DNA of 45,952 nucleotides. Origin: BTUB01 sp964392765 (GTDB taxonomy: Bacteria; Babelota; Babeliae; Babelales; Vermiphilaceae). Numbering within the stretch: position 1 is the stretch's first letter; each line of letters begins with the position of its first letter. The notes beneath the pieces are model-generated. The model was not told the DNA's origin and did no database searches. It saw nothing but the letters and a program-made list of their open reading frames with translations. The DNA lies in contig CAYMRF010000004.1 in the NCBI GenBank assembly GCA_964392765.1, positions 1 to 45,952 of the forward strand. Direction: 5' to 3'. Shown one piece after another: positions 33,698 through 42,085 of the stretch. Both the position numbers and the translations under genes were made by a program.

Positions 33698-35032
33698 ATG
33701 ATAACAATCACCAATACGTTAAGTGGCAAAAAAGAACTTTTTAAACCATTACAAGAGGGAAAAGTTTCTCTCTATGTGTGCGGAATAACTCCCTACGATT
33801 ATGCGCATATTGGCCATGGCCGCGTATACGTAACCTTTGATGTGCTCTACCGATTACTTAAATTTTTAGGATATGAGATAGTCTATTGCCGTAATTTCAC
33901 CGATATTGATGATAAGATCATTGCAAAGGCTCAAAAGGAGTTTGGCGATCCTAATCGATACGAAGAAATTAGCAAAAAATTTATAGCTACCTTTCACGAA
34001 GATATGAAAGCGCTTCATTGTTTGCCACCCACTTTTGAACCAACCGTAACGCAGACCATGCCTGAGATTATTGCTTTTGTGCAAGGGCTTATTGAAGCGG
34101 GTAAAGCGTATGAATCAAATGGCGATGTCTATTTCGAGATTTCTAAATTTCCGCAATATGGTCGGCTATCAAAGCATAAATTAGAAGATTTGATCGCGGG
34201 TGCCCGTGTTGAAGTGAATGAGAAGAAAAGAAATCCACTCGATTTTGCTCTTTGGAAACATGCAGAATCGAATGAGCCCGGATGGGATTCTCCCTGGGGC
34301 AGAGGAAGACCGGGCTGGCACATTGAATGCTCAGCAATGGCAGGCAAGTTTCTTGGAGAAACGATTGATATGCATGCGGGTGGCTTAGATTTAATTTTTC
34401 CGCATCATGAAAATGAGGTTGCACAATCGGAAGCGTTACATGGAAAAGAGTTTGTGCGCTATTGGTTACATAATGGGTTTGTGCGCATCAATCAAGAAAA
34501 AATGTCTAAATCATTGGGTAATTTTTTCACCTTGCGCGATGTGTTTAAGCAATTCGATCCAATGGTGGTTCGCTTTTATCTTTTGAATCATCAATATAAA
34601 GCGCCATTAGATTTCTCATTCGATGATTTAGTAGTAATGCAAAAAACCTATCAACGGTTATGCAAGCAATTTAATATGGAATGCCCGCCCTATGCCCAGC
34701 ATGCTATTAAAGATTCGGCAGTAGTGAATAAGATGCTGCAATTTCTTGAAGATGATCTTAATACTCCCGGCATGTGGGGCGTATTATTTGAATCGTTACC
34801 GGCATTACAAAATGATCATAAACAGCTTTGCTTAGTAAAAGAGTTTATTCAGCAGGTGCTGGGACTTTCGCTGATTCCATTAGCAGAAAAAGAAGTAGAA
34901 ATTACCCCTGAAATGGAACAGCTTATTAAGGAGCGTGAGGCTGCACGTGCTGCCAAAGATTGGAAGAAGGCGGATGAATTGAGAGATAAATTAAAATCTC
35001 TTGGATATGAGCCTAAAGATAAGAAGCAGTAA
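33698..35032 (+). CDS. cysS: Cysteinyl-tRNA synthetase
   Basis: 444 residues, class I synthetase that charges tRNA-Cys. YVCGITPYDYAHIGHGR near residue 27 holds the zinc Cys and the HIGH motif. The remaining zinc ligands are visible in IECSAM and FPHHENE, and KMSKSLGNF is the second ATP signature (about residue 265). The C-terminal helical anticodon-binding region is present, slightly shorter overall than the E. coli enzyme. No clear SD before the ATG. Confidence 0.98.
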   Translation: MITITNTLSGKKELFKPLQEGKVSLYVCGITPYDYAHIGHGRVYVTFDVLYRLLKFLGYEIVYCRNFTDIDDKIIAKAQKEFGDPNRYEEISKKFIATFHEDMKALHCLPPTFEPTVTQTMPEIIAFVQGLIEAGKAYESNGDVYFEISKFPQYGRLSKHKLEDLIAGARVEVNEKKRNPLDFALWKHAESNEPGWDSPWGRGRPGWHIECSAMAGKFLGETIDMHAGGLDLIFPHHENEVAQSEALHGKEFVRYWLHNGFVRINQEKMSKSLGNFFTLRDVFKQFDPMVVRFYLLNHQYKAPLDFSFDDLVVMQKTYQRLCKQFNMECPPYAQHAIKDSAVVNKMLQFLEDDLNTPGMWGVLFESLPALQNDHKQLCLVKEFIQQVLGLSLIPLAEKEVEITPEMEQLIKEREAARAAKDWKKADELRDKLKSLGYEPKDKKQ

Positions 35033-35038
35033 AAAAAT

Positions 35039-35059
35039 AGGGCCCAGATTATGGGCCCT
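35039..35059. terminator. Bidirectional intrinsic terminator between cysS and trxA
   Basis: Perfect stem AGGGCCCA/TGGGCCCT with a 5-base loop. The plus strand continues TAATTTTTG and the minus strand ATTTTTTTAC. Confidence 0.9.
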
Positions 35060-35076
35060 TAATTTTTGAGATCGAA

Positions 35077-35397
35077 TTATCCCAAATATTCTTCAATACG
35101 AGCTTTCAAATCAGCTTTGCTCATATAGCCCGTTACTTTGCCTTTTACTTGATTATTGTGCATAAACACAAATGTTGGGACTGAAGTAACGCCAAATTTA
35201 ATTGAAATGTCGCGTGCTTCATCCACATTCAGTTTTGCAAATTTATAGGTGTCTTTAAGCTCTTTTTCAAGTGCTTCAAAGTGAGGAGCCATCTGTTGAC
35301 AAGGGCCGCACCAGCTTGCAAAAACATCAATAACAACCGGCATGCTTGCTTGTTCAATTTCTTGTGCGTAATTATCTTTGGTAATAGATATTGCCAT
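35077..35397 (-). CDS. trxA: Thioredoxin
   Basis: 106 residues, the standard single-domain length. It holds the redox motif SWCGPCQQ at about residues 28-35 and the cis-Pro loop SVPTF. Cytoplasmic disulfide reductase and the likely electron donor for the fused MsrA-MsrB at 7939. SD AAGGAG well placed. No trxB is in the window. Confidence 0.97.
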   Translation of the reverse strand: MAISITKDNYAQEIEQASMPVVIDVFASWCGPCQQMAPHFEALEKELKDTYKFAKLNVDEARDISIKFGVTSVPTFVFMHNNQVKGKVTGYMSKADLKARIEEYLG

Positions 35398-35561
35398 TTT
35401 AAAAGCTCCTTGGATTCATAAATTTTTATACATACTCATATACTGTAACAGTTTGGATTTATGGGGGCAAGAGTGGTGGCAAAAATTGGACAAGCCTTTA
35501 TCTGAGCGATATCTTAAGAAAAAGAGCTCAATGTATTCTTTCCATTTATAAGGAGTTTTCT

Positions 35562-36269
35562 ATGTTTAACGATTATTCAAATACCAAATATTATGCGCGC
35601 GAATCCAACTTAATGTATCGCGTTTATGCATGGATGTGTTTAGCGTTGGCAATTACTGCAACTACTGCTTACTTTGTTTCTCAAAGCCCCACCTTTATCA
35701 ATGCGCTTTTTAGTGGGTCAACTGGCTCTAATGTTCTTTTAATTGGCCTTTTTGTTGGCCAACTTGCGCTTGTGATCATCTTGAGTGCGATGCTAAATCG
35801 CATGAGTTTTGCAACTGCAGCGTTTCTTTTCATTTTGTATGCTGCAACATTGGGCATTACACTTTCCTCTATTTTTCTGGTGTATACCTATACCTCAATT
35901 GCAGCAACATTTCTGGTGACTTCAGGCATGTTTGGCGCGATGGCTCTCTATGGCTATTTCACCAAATCTGATTTGAGCTCAATGGGCAGCTATTTGATGA
36001 TGGCTTTAATTGGGATCATTATTGGTGGATTGGTGAATATGTTCTTGAAAAATGAAACATTCCATTTTGTGATTTCAGCAATTGGGGTGATCGTCTTTAC
36101 GTTACTCACTGCATACGATGTTCAGAAGATCAAGAATATGAGCCAAGAGATGCTGGGCGATCGCGAAACGATGGCAAAAGTATCAATTATGGGTGCATTA
36201 ATGCTATACCTTGATTTTGTGAATCTTTTCCTTTATTTGCTTCAATTTATGGGTAGAAGAAAAGAGTAG
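35562..36269 (+). CDS. BAX inhibitor-1 (BI-1/YccA) family membrane protein
   Basis: 235 residues with seven hydrophobic helices. The N-terminal lead (YARESNLMYRVYAWMCLALAITATTAYFV), GMFGAMALYGYFTKSDLSSMGSYL and the closing TAYDVQKIK...ASIMGALMLYLDFVNLFLYLLQF are family hallmarks, including the C-terminal Asp pair implicated in pH-dependent calcium leak in BsYetJ-type members. Inner membrane. The true role in bacteria is not settled. SD AAGGAG. It lies 26 bases ahead of the Cache gene and is probably co-transcribed with it. Confidence 0.93.
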   Translation: MFNDYSNTKYYARESNLMYRVYAWMCLALAITATTAYFVSQSPTFINALFSGSTGSNVLLIGLFVGQLALVIILSAMLNRMSFATAAFLFILYAATLGITLSSIFLVYTYTSIAATFLVTSGMFGAMALYGYFTKSDLSSMGSYLMMALIGIIIGGLVNMFLKNETFHFVISAIGVIVFTLLTAYDVQKIKNMSQEMLGDRETMAKVSIMGALMLYLDFVNLFLYLLQFMGRRKE

Positions 36270-36295
36270 GTTTTAATAAAAAAGGAGAACGTGTA

Positions 36296-38041
36296 ATGAA
36301 CGCTCAAAATCGATTTATAGTATTAATGGCAGCAGGGGTTTGTATTCCCCTGCTGGTCGGCTTACATCTTTATCACAATCATGATTCTATAGATAAAGCA
36401 TCGCTCAAAACCTCAATGGATGTTGAGGCGGTATCAGAAGTAGATGCTGAACCAACCGGCGGCCAAACGGTAGACACCGTAACCGATTCTTTTGGCACAC
36501 CACTCAAAGCTGATTCAGAAGAAAATATTAAGCGTAAACAGGTAGTTGCTTTAGTAGAAGATGGCTTAAAATTCGTCCAAAACAATTCATTTGATAAAGC
36601 AATGAATGCATTTACCCATGGACGCGATTTCATACGAGGAGAGATGTATCTTTTTGTATATGATACTGATGGTTTCCAGTATGCAAGCGGGCTTGATGAA
36701 CGGGGTGTTTGGAAAAACTGGATTGATCAACGCGATATGTTTGGCATGTATATGGTCCAAGAGATGATCAAAAAAGCTCAAGCAGGCGGCGGTTGGCTCA
36801 CGTATCAATGGCGCAATGCAAATAAAGTTACTTATGTGAAACCATTTACTAAAGATGGTAAAGAATATGTGATTGGTGCGGGCTATTATCCTCATTCTAA
36901 GCGCGATATTGTGGTGGGATTAGTAAAAGCAGCGGTTTCATATTTTGATGAAGTGGTAATTAAGAAAGGCTTCCCGGTAGATGAAGTCTTTAGCACGCTC
37001 AGCTATCCTGCAGGTAGATTTGTGATGGGAGATTTATATCTGTATGCCGTTGACTTTAATGGTCAAATGATGGCAAATGGAGATCGCCCTGGCCTTATTG
37101 GCACTAACGTTTTAAATGTTAAAGACTCTGATGGCAAATTTGTTAACCAAGAGATTATAAATAGGTTAAAAAATAGCACTGAAGGCGTTTGGGTTGAATA
37201 TAGATCCAAAAATGCAATCAAACATACCTATGCAGAAAAAGTAACTGATGCTGCCGGCAAGCAATACTTCATTGCATGCGGGTACTATCCAAGTGTAACT
37301 CCAGAAAAAGCGGTTGATTTAGTTAAAGACGGCTATGAGTTCCTGAAAAAGCATGGCGTTACGGCGGCAGTAAACGAGTTTAGCAGTCGCCAAAGCGATG
37401 CATATCGTTATGGCGATCTCTATCTTGCAGTTTGGGATATGAAAGGTAAAGTAATTGCCAATGGTGCAAATCTTGATGCAATCGGAACCAATCAATTTGA
37501 TCTGCAAGATGAAGATGGCAGACTCTTTGTGCAAGATTTAATCAATAAAGCGCAAGCCGGTGGTGGTTGGGTGGATGTTAAATTAAAGAATGCATTCCAA
37601 TCAATTTATGTTGAAAAAGTTGAATTGGGCACTGATAACTTTGTAATTGGTGCAGGATTATATCCAATCTCAAAACGAGAAATGGCAATTCTATTAGCGC
37701 GCAGCGCTGCTGGATATCTGCGTACTCATACTGAACAAGAAGCATTCAAAGCATTCACCGATGTAAATGGTAAATTTATCCGCGGAGATTTATATGTCTT
37801 TGTAGTAGATTTTGATGGTATTGCCATGGTTTGGGGCGATAACTTTGAGCTTATCTGGCGCAATATTATGCAAGCCAAAGATGATGCGGGTAAAGCATAT
37901 ATTCAATCGTTCATTAATACCGTGAAGCAAGGTACTGCGCAAGTAACGTATAAGATGAACGGTAAAGATCGCATTGCATTACTTGAGATGGTAGAGAAGG
38001 ATGGAAAAAACTATGTAGTGGGAACTGCATATTTTGTTTGA
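36296..38041 (+). CDS. Membrane-anchored protein with four tandem Cache (sCache_2-like) sensor domains
   Basis: 581 residues. One N-terminal membrane segment (about 8-24), an acidic linker, then four repeats of about 125 residues: approximately 80-205, 207-330, 343-467 and 470-581. Each has a helix (VxLVxxGxxFxxxxG), F/YxxGDLYLxVxDxxGxxxANG, a GTN/DxDG turn, a GGGW(V)xYxxxN strand and a closing YVIGAGYYP. This is the single-Cache small-molecule-binding fold usually found ahead of chemoreceptor or kinase domains. No cytoplasmic output domain is present, so it looks like a periplasmic or surface ligand-binding array rather than a complete receptor. SD AAAGGAG; terminator behind. Confidence 0.83.
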   Translation: MNAQNRFIVLMAAGVCIPLLVGLHLYHNHDSIDKASLKTSMDVEAVSEVDAEPTGGQTVDTVTDSFGTPLKADSEENIKRKQVVALVEDGLKFVQNNSFDKAMNAFTHGRDFIRGEMYLFVYDTDGFQYASGLDERGVWKNWIDQRDMFGMYMVQEMIKKAQAGGGWLTYQWRNANKVTYVKPFTKDGKEYVIGAGYYPHSKRDIVVGLVKAAVSYFDEVVIKKGFPVDEVFSTLSYPAGRFVMGDLYLYAVDFNGQMMANGDRPGLIGTNVLNVKDSDGKFVNQEIINRLKNSTEGVWVEYRSKNAIKHTYAEKVTDAAGKQYFIACGYYPSVTPEKAVDLVKDGYEFLKKHGVTAAVNEFSSRQSDAYRYGDLYLAVWDMKGKVIANGANLDAIGTNQFDLQDEDGRLFVQDLINKAQAGGGWVDVKLKNAFQSIYVEKVELGTDNFVIGAGLYPISKREMAILLARSAAGYLRTHTEQEAFKAFTDVNGKFIRGDLYVFVVDFDGIAMVWGDNFELIWRNIMQAKDDAGKAYIQSFINTVKQGTAQVTYKMNGKDRIALLEMVEKDGKNYVVGTAYFV

Positions 38042-38050
38042 TAGCAAATC

Positions 38051-38080
38051 AAGGGCCTGAGATAAAACTCAGGCCTTTTT
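38051..38080 (+). terminator. Intrinsic terminator
   Basis: GCCTGAG/CTCAGGC stem with flanking AAGG/CCTT pairing and loop ATAAAA, then TTTTT. Confidence 0.85.
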
Positions 38081-38094
38081 AATAGGGAATCAGC

Positions 38095-38895
38095 ATGAAC
38101 AATAAATTGTTTTTCCTACTTTTATCTTTAGCAGCATCAATAAAAGCATGCAATGGGCCATATAAAGAGATGAATGCGCTTATAATCGGAAGCTGTGCGC
38201 ATGAAATGGGGGAACGAAAAGCAAAAAAATATAAAGAAGTTATTTGCAAGCTAATAGCACGACCGATTAAACAACAGATAAAAATGATTGGAATAGAATC
38301 AGAATATGAAAAAGAGACTTGCTCATTGCTGAAAAAATTGGCTACTAGAGATCATTATATTCCTATGTTACGGTTTGGTTTACGCAATGGATTAGTTGAT
38401 CCAAATATCAGATTTGGCGCAGCATGTACTCCCTCAAGTCTGCTTAATGAAGCAATTTATGAGGGTGCCTATGAAAATATTGAGGTGTTATTAGAATTTG
38501 ATGCTGATCCCAATAAAGCTGCTTGGAAAAGAAGAACTGAATCAAATTTTAAAGAATCACCGCTTTTTGCGGCGGTTTATCAGGGCGATGAACGCGCTAC
38601 TAAGATGTTATTAGATAAAAAAGCTGATCCTAATAAGCACCATAAGCGCTGTCGGCCTTTACCATTGATGGCAGCAGTAGAAAATTATATTAGTGCCGCT
38701 GACTATAAACATGAAAATAAGAGTATAGATCTTTTAATCATTGCTACATTATTAACATATGATGCAAGTCCCGATGCAAAAGAAGAAGTCGGGGTGGTTT
38801 ATAACGGCAAAAGCTATTTCAGTCCCCGAGAACTTGCCGTGGCTTACGGGTATCAAAATATACTTGAATTGTTTAATAGCGGAAAAAAGAAATAA
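38095..38895 (+). CDS. Exported ankyrin-repeat protein, array member 1
   Basis: 266 residues. Signal peptide to about residue 18 (SIKA, then Cys, no Met). Ankyrin-like helix pairs: SLLNEAIYEGAYENIEVLLEFDADPNK, SPLFAAVYQGDERATKMLLDKKADPNK, a longer divergent unit, and FSPRELAVAYGYQNILELF at the end. The unit LLKKLATRDHYIPMLR at about residue 78 recurs in members 3 and 4, so these are recent duplicates. Ankyrin repeats bind protein partners; host-directed action is likely but unproven. Confidence 0.83.
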   Translation: MNNKLFFLLLSLAASIKACNGPYKEMNALIIGSCAHEMGERKAKKYKEVICKLIARPIKQQIKMIGIESEYEKETCSLLKKLATRDHYIPMLRFGLRNGLVDPNIRFGAACTPSSLLNEAIYEGAYENIEVLLEFDADPNKAAWKRRTESNFKESPLFAAVYQGDERATKMLLDKKADPNKHHKRCRPLPLMAAVENYISAADYKHENKSIDLLIIATLLTYDASPDAKEEVGVVYNGKSYFSPRELAVAYGYQNILELFNSGKKK

Positions 38896-38912
38896 TTTAA
38901 AAGGAAGTGGAT

Positions 38913-39386
38913 ATGAGTAATAAGTTTTTGATTCTTATACTTGTACCTTTATCATTTTCTGCGATAAATTCAATGCACCGGGAGGCTAAATATATAGTGA
39001 CTTCAGGACAATCGCTACTTTTTACCGCTGTTGATAATCAAGATATGCAGATGCTTGCTTTACTACTGGAAGAAAATCCAACTGAACCAAATAAGTTTTA
39101 TTATTGCGATTCGCCAAGGATAAAAAATACCATTCCGCCCTTTATCACGGCATTAATGAGAGCGGTGGATCTTTATAATCCTGAAGATCCCGAATCTAAA
39201 CATAAAAGCCTTGAGATGATTCAGTTGCTCTTGCAGCATCACGCTGATCCGGATGTGATAGATCGCAAGCGGGAATGTTTGGACCGGTTTGAATCATGTA
39301 CGCCTCGGAAGTTGGCCCAAAGGCGTGAATATCCGGAAATTCTTGCGTTATTTAACGAAGTCAGAAGAGAGATTGTTCCCTATTAA
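38913..39386 (+). CDS. Exported ankyrin-repeat protein, array member 2 (short)
   Basis: 157 residues from the ATG at 38913 with AAGGAAG upstream; a GTG two codons earlier is not needed. Signal peptide ends INS, then Met. It lacks the first ~100 mature residues found in its neighbours and keeps LLFTAVDNQDMQMLALLLEENP, MIQLLLQHHADPDVIDRK and CTPRKLAQRREYPEILALF. A shortened copy, intact in frame. Confidence 0.8.
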   Translation: MSNKFLILILVPLSFSAINSMHREAKYIVTSGQSLLFTAVDNQDMQMLALLLEENPTEPNKFYYCDSPRIKNTIPPFITALMRAVDLYNPEDPESKHKSLEMIQLLLQHHADPDVIDRKRECLDRFESCTPRKLAQRREYPEILALFNEVRREIVPY

Positions 39387-39401
39387 ATAAGGCATTTTTT
39401 T

Positions 39402-40196
39402 ATGAAATATAAATTGCTTTTTTTAGTATTAACACCTTCTTTATTGGGAGCTATGAATAAAAAGCGACCGTGCCCAATAGTGGCGTTAGAAAAGACGGTT
39501 ATTGCGCAAAAAATTGCAAAGTGCCAAATTCCAGAGCATCAAGAATTTATTGAAATCTTTTATAGGCATGGACCTTTTGCACAAAAGGTTGAAAATAAAG
39601 ACAGATTTTTATTGCTCAGAAAACTGGTTACTTCTGGCCAGTATGCCCCCTTATTACGGCATCTTATAGAAAGAAAATTGGTTGATCCAAATTCTTACTT
39701 TACTCAAGGCAAAAGAGTATATCGCCTCCTCAATGAAGCAGTTTACAGCGAAGCGCCTGAAATGGTGCAGGCACTTTTACAAGCGGGTGCTGATCCTAAT
39801 TTACCCGCACATAATTTTGAGGTTAGCGATTCTCCGGAAGAATTACCCTTAACTACGTCGGTTGCGCATCTTGATAATTGGACGCTCTCCGTGCTTTTAC
39901 ATGCAAAACGAGCGAATCCTAATCAACTGTCTGCAGATTTTTTCCCTTTAACGCATGCAATACAATGGTATGCGCAAGATATCTATCCTCAACTAAAAGA
40001 AGATTCATTAAGGAGCATAGCAGTTTTGCTTCTTAATGGGGCAAGTCCCGATGTAATGGAAAGAAATCCTGATGGCACCATAATCTTTATTCGTGGCACT
40101 CAGATTCCCTTAACTCCTCGAGCATTGGCAACGCATCGCAAGTATACTGAGATTCTTAAGTTATTCGATCAAGCCCAAGCAGAAGGATACATTTAA
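39402..40196 (+). CDS. Exported ankyrin-repeat protein, array member 3
   Basis: 264 residues. Signal peptide ends LLGA, then Met. It shares the order of member 1: LLRKLVTSGQYAPLLRHLIE, RLLNEAVYSEAPEMVQALLQAGADPN, LTTSVAHLDNWTLSVLL, a long insert, IAVLLLNGASPDV, and TPRALATHRKYTEILKLF. The FIRGTQIPLTPRALA segment is nearly repeated in member 4. The leader (AAGGCATTTTTT before the ATG) is also the same in member 4. Confidence 0.83.
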   Translation: MKYKLLFLVLTPSLLGAMNKKRPCPIVALEKTVIAQKIAKCQIPEHQEFIEIFYRHGPFAQKVENKDRFLLLRKLVTSGQYAPLLRHLIERKLVDPNSYFTQGKRVYRLLNEAVYSEAPEMVQALLQAGADPNLPAHNFEVSDSPEELPLTTSVAHLDNWTLSVLLHAKRANPNQLSADFFPLTHAIQWYAQDIYPQLKEDSLRSIAVLLLNGASPDVMERNPDGTIIFIRGTQIPLTPRALATHRKYTEILKLFDQAQAEGYI

Positions 40197-40289
40197 AGAA
40201 TTTTTCAATTGCCTATTTTTATCCATGCAAAAGTATAAAATGAGAGTTTGATATATTAAAAAAAACTCTCTAGAACAAGGCATTTTTTG

Positions 40290-41108
40290 ATGAAATATAT
40301 ATTTTTGCTCATGTTAGCATTGATGCCCAATACTTTTTTGGCAATGAAGCGATCTATTGAAGAGTCAAAAGCGACTGATCTGGCGCAACAAATAGCACGA
40401 CTAAAAGCAGAAAAATATAAAAAAGAAATTGAGGAATTTTACCCTAAAGGCCCTATTTCAAAAGAAATTAAAGATCGGGGTGTTTTTTTAAAACTTAGAA
40501 AATTAGCAACCCATTCTCATTATACCCCAATCTTGAAAGATCTCTTAGAAAAAAACCTGCTCGATCCTAATTCAAAATTTATAGCTGATAGAGAAATGAA
40601 ATACCGATTGTTCAACGAGGCAGTGATTATGCGCGCGCATGAAAATGTGGAGATCTTACTACGACATGGTGCTAAGGCAAACTATGAAGCGGGCGATTGG
40701 GAACGTGATTTGTACTCTCCTGATATTGAAGAAAAAAAACGGCCTCTTGAGATTGCACTAGATGAGCCGGGTCATTGTATTTGTTGGTTGCAGATATTAT
40801 TAAAAGGGAATGCTGATCCCAATAAGCATTCATCAGAAACATGGCTGCCGTTAATAAAAGCTGTAGAGATGTACGCAGCATCTATCCGTTTACAGGATTT
40901 TAAGTATCAAAAAGAGGCACGTCAAGCTATGGAAGTTTTAATTCAACATGGTGCAAATCCAGATCTCATTGATGTTAATGGGGATGGTCAGACAAGATTT
41001 GTTCACGGGACTCAGATTCCAATAAGTGCCCGTTCTTTAGCTAGTCATTATAAATTTAAGAATATTCTACTTTTGTTCGACAAAGCAAAAAAACAAGCTT
41101 CTAAATAG
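40290..41108 (+). CDS. Exported ankyrin-repeat protein, array member 4
   Basis: 272 residues from the ATG at 40290; a TTG one codon earlier is not used as start here. Signal peptide ends TFLA, then Met. Ankyrin units: KLRKLATHSHYTPILKDLLE, RLFNEAVIMRAHENVEILLRHGAKAN, IALDEPGHCICWLQILLKGNADPNK, AMEVLIQHGANPDLIDVNGDG and ISARSLASHYKFKNILLLF. Its closest relative is member 3, with which it shares the RBS leader and the GTQIPxxxRxLA stretch. Confidence 0.83.
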   Translation: MKYIFLLMLALMPNTFLAMKRSIEESKATDLAQQIARLKAEKYKKEIEEFYPKGPISKEIKDRGVFLKLRKLATHSHYTPILKDLLEKNLLDPNSKFIADREMKYRLFNEAVIMRAHENVEILLRHGAKANYEAGDWERDLYSPDIEEKKRPLEIALDEPGHCICWLQILLKGNADPNKHSSETWLPLIKAVEMYAASIRLQDFKYQKEARQAMEVLIQHGANPDLIDVNGDGQTRFVHGTQIPISARSLASHYKFKNILLLFDKAKKQASK

Positions 41109-41124
41109 CAGCAAAAAACTTACT

Positions 41125-41156
41125 ATGCACCGTGAATGGAATATGATGCGGTGCAT
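41125..41156. repeat. Inverted repeat after the ankyrin array
   Basis: ATGCACCG/CGGTGCAT, 8-bp perfect arms 16 bases apart, not followed by a T-run. Possible weak terminator. The rest of the gap 41109-41390 is AT-rich, with a short CA tract near 41275-41292 and no gene seen. Confidence 0.4.
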
Positions 41157-41390
41157 GCATTATGCTTAGTTTCTGAACAACTCTTGCATTGTTTTTTTTA
41201 AATTTTATACGATGGTTCAAAAGTTAAAAAAAGAAGTTCAATTGAAACGGTAGTTGTAGAAAAATGAGTATTTGTACACACACACATACACATCTGTCCT
41301 CTTTAAGAATTTTTTTCAAAAAATTTTTATGTAATTGTTTATGCAGCATCGGCAAAAGATGCGTTTTTTATTATTTTTAAAGGAGTCATT

Positions 41391-41672
41391 ATGAAAAATA
41401 TTCTCTTGTCATTTGCGTTCTTATGCGTACTACCGCTGAACGGCGTTATGCACCAGGAAAAGATGGTTGATGTTCAACCACTTATCAAACGTTTGCAAAC
41501 ATACGAGCAACTTACTGCGCAAGAAATGATCGATCAAACTGATGCAATAACCGATTTAATTGCAGAATTAAAAGATGCTCGCAAGCATGGCAAATCAGCA
41601 AAACAAGCCAATGATGCGATCAAGCATTATCTTGATGTTCAAAAGAAAAAACTATCAGAAGCTTTAAAATAA
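41391..41672 (+). CDS. Small exported helical protein
   Basis: 93 residues. Signal peptide ends NGV at about residue 19, then Met. The rest is a Lys/Gln/Asp-rich amphipathic helix pair (PLIKRLQTYEQLTAQEMIDQ, ITDLIAELKDARKHGK). No family recognised. SD AAAGGAG. It lies 11 bases from the next gene, so the two are likely co-transcribed. Confidence 0.65.
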   Translation: MKNILLSFAFLCVLPLNGVMHQEKMVDVQPLIKRLQTYEQLTAQEMIDQTDAITDLIAELKDARKHGKSAKQANDAIKHYLDVQKKKLSEALK

Positions 41673-41683
41673 AGGAGATAGCG

Positions 41684-42058
41684 ATGACAAAAATAATTGG
41701 TATAGCATTGACACTCTTACTAAGTGCATCATGCATCGAAGCAGTGCGGCATAAACAATCAATTCGCAATAAGAAATCAATTAGCAAAAAAGCAGCAAAG
41801 CAGCACCATCGTGAGAATCCTGGCGATGATCCGGTTGATGAAATAAGAGAACAATTAGAGGAATATGCAGCATTATCTCCTGAAGAAAAAAGAGCGCGCA
41901 CCGATGAAATTTGGGATTTTGTTGGTAGTTTGATCGACAAAATGGGTTCTGATGGGGGAGAAAGCGAGGGAGGAACATCGAGTGGTCCAGAAGTTGATCA
42001 AGGAAATGCAAGAGAAGTTGCTAGTCTCATTAATCAATTTAGGCCGCGCATTAGCTAA
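41684..42058 (+). CDS. Small exported charged protein
   Basis: 124 residues. Signal peptide to about residue 20 (LLLSASCIEA); the Cys in SASC is not in a proper lipobox. A very basic segment (SIRNKKSISKKAAKQHHR) is followed by an acidic helical part (DEIREQLEEYAALSPEEKR) and a Gly/Ser/Glu-rich linker (GGESEGGTSSG). Function unknown. SD AAAGGAG. It lies 27 bases before the next gene. Confidence 0.62.
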   Translation: MTKIIGIALTLLLSASCIEAVRHKQSIRNKKSISKKAAKQHHRENPGDDPVDEIREQLEEYAALSPEEKRARTDEIWDFVGSLIDKMGSDGGESEGGTSSGPEVDQGNAREVASLINQFRPRIS

Positions 42059-42085
42059 TAGAGAATTTTACTTAGGAGAATTACT

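Noticed and set aside
41275..41292. Short CA dinucleotide tract
   Set aside because: Too short and interrupted to count as a functional or variable microsatellite.
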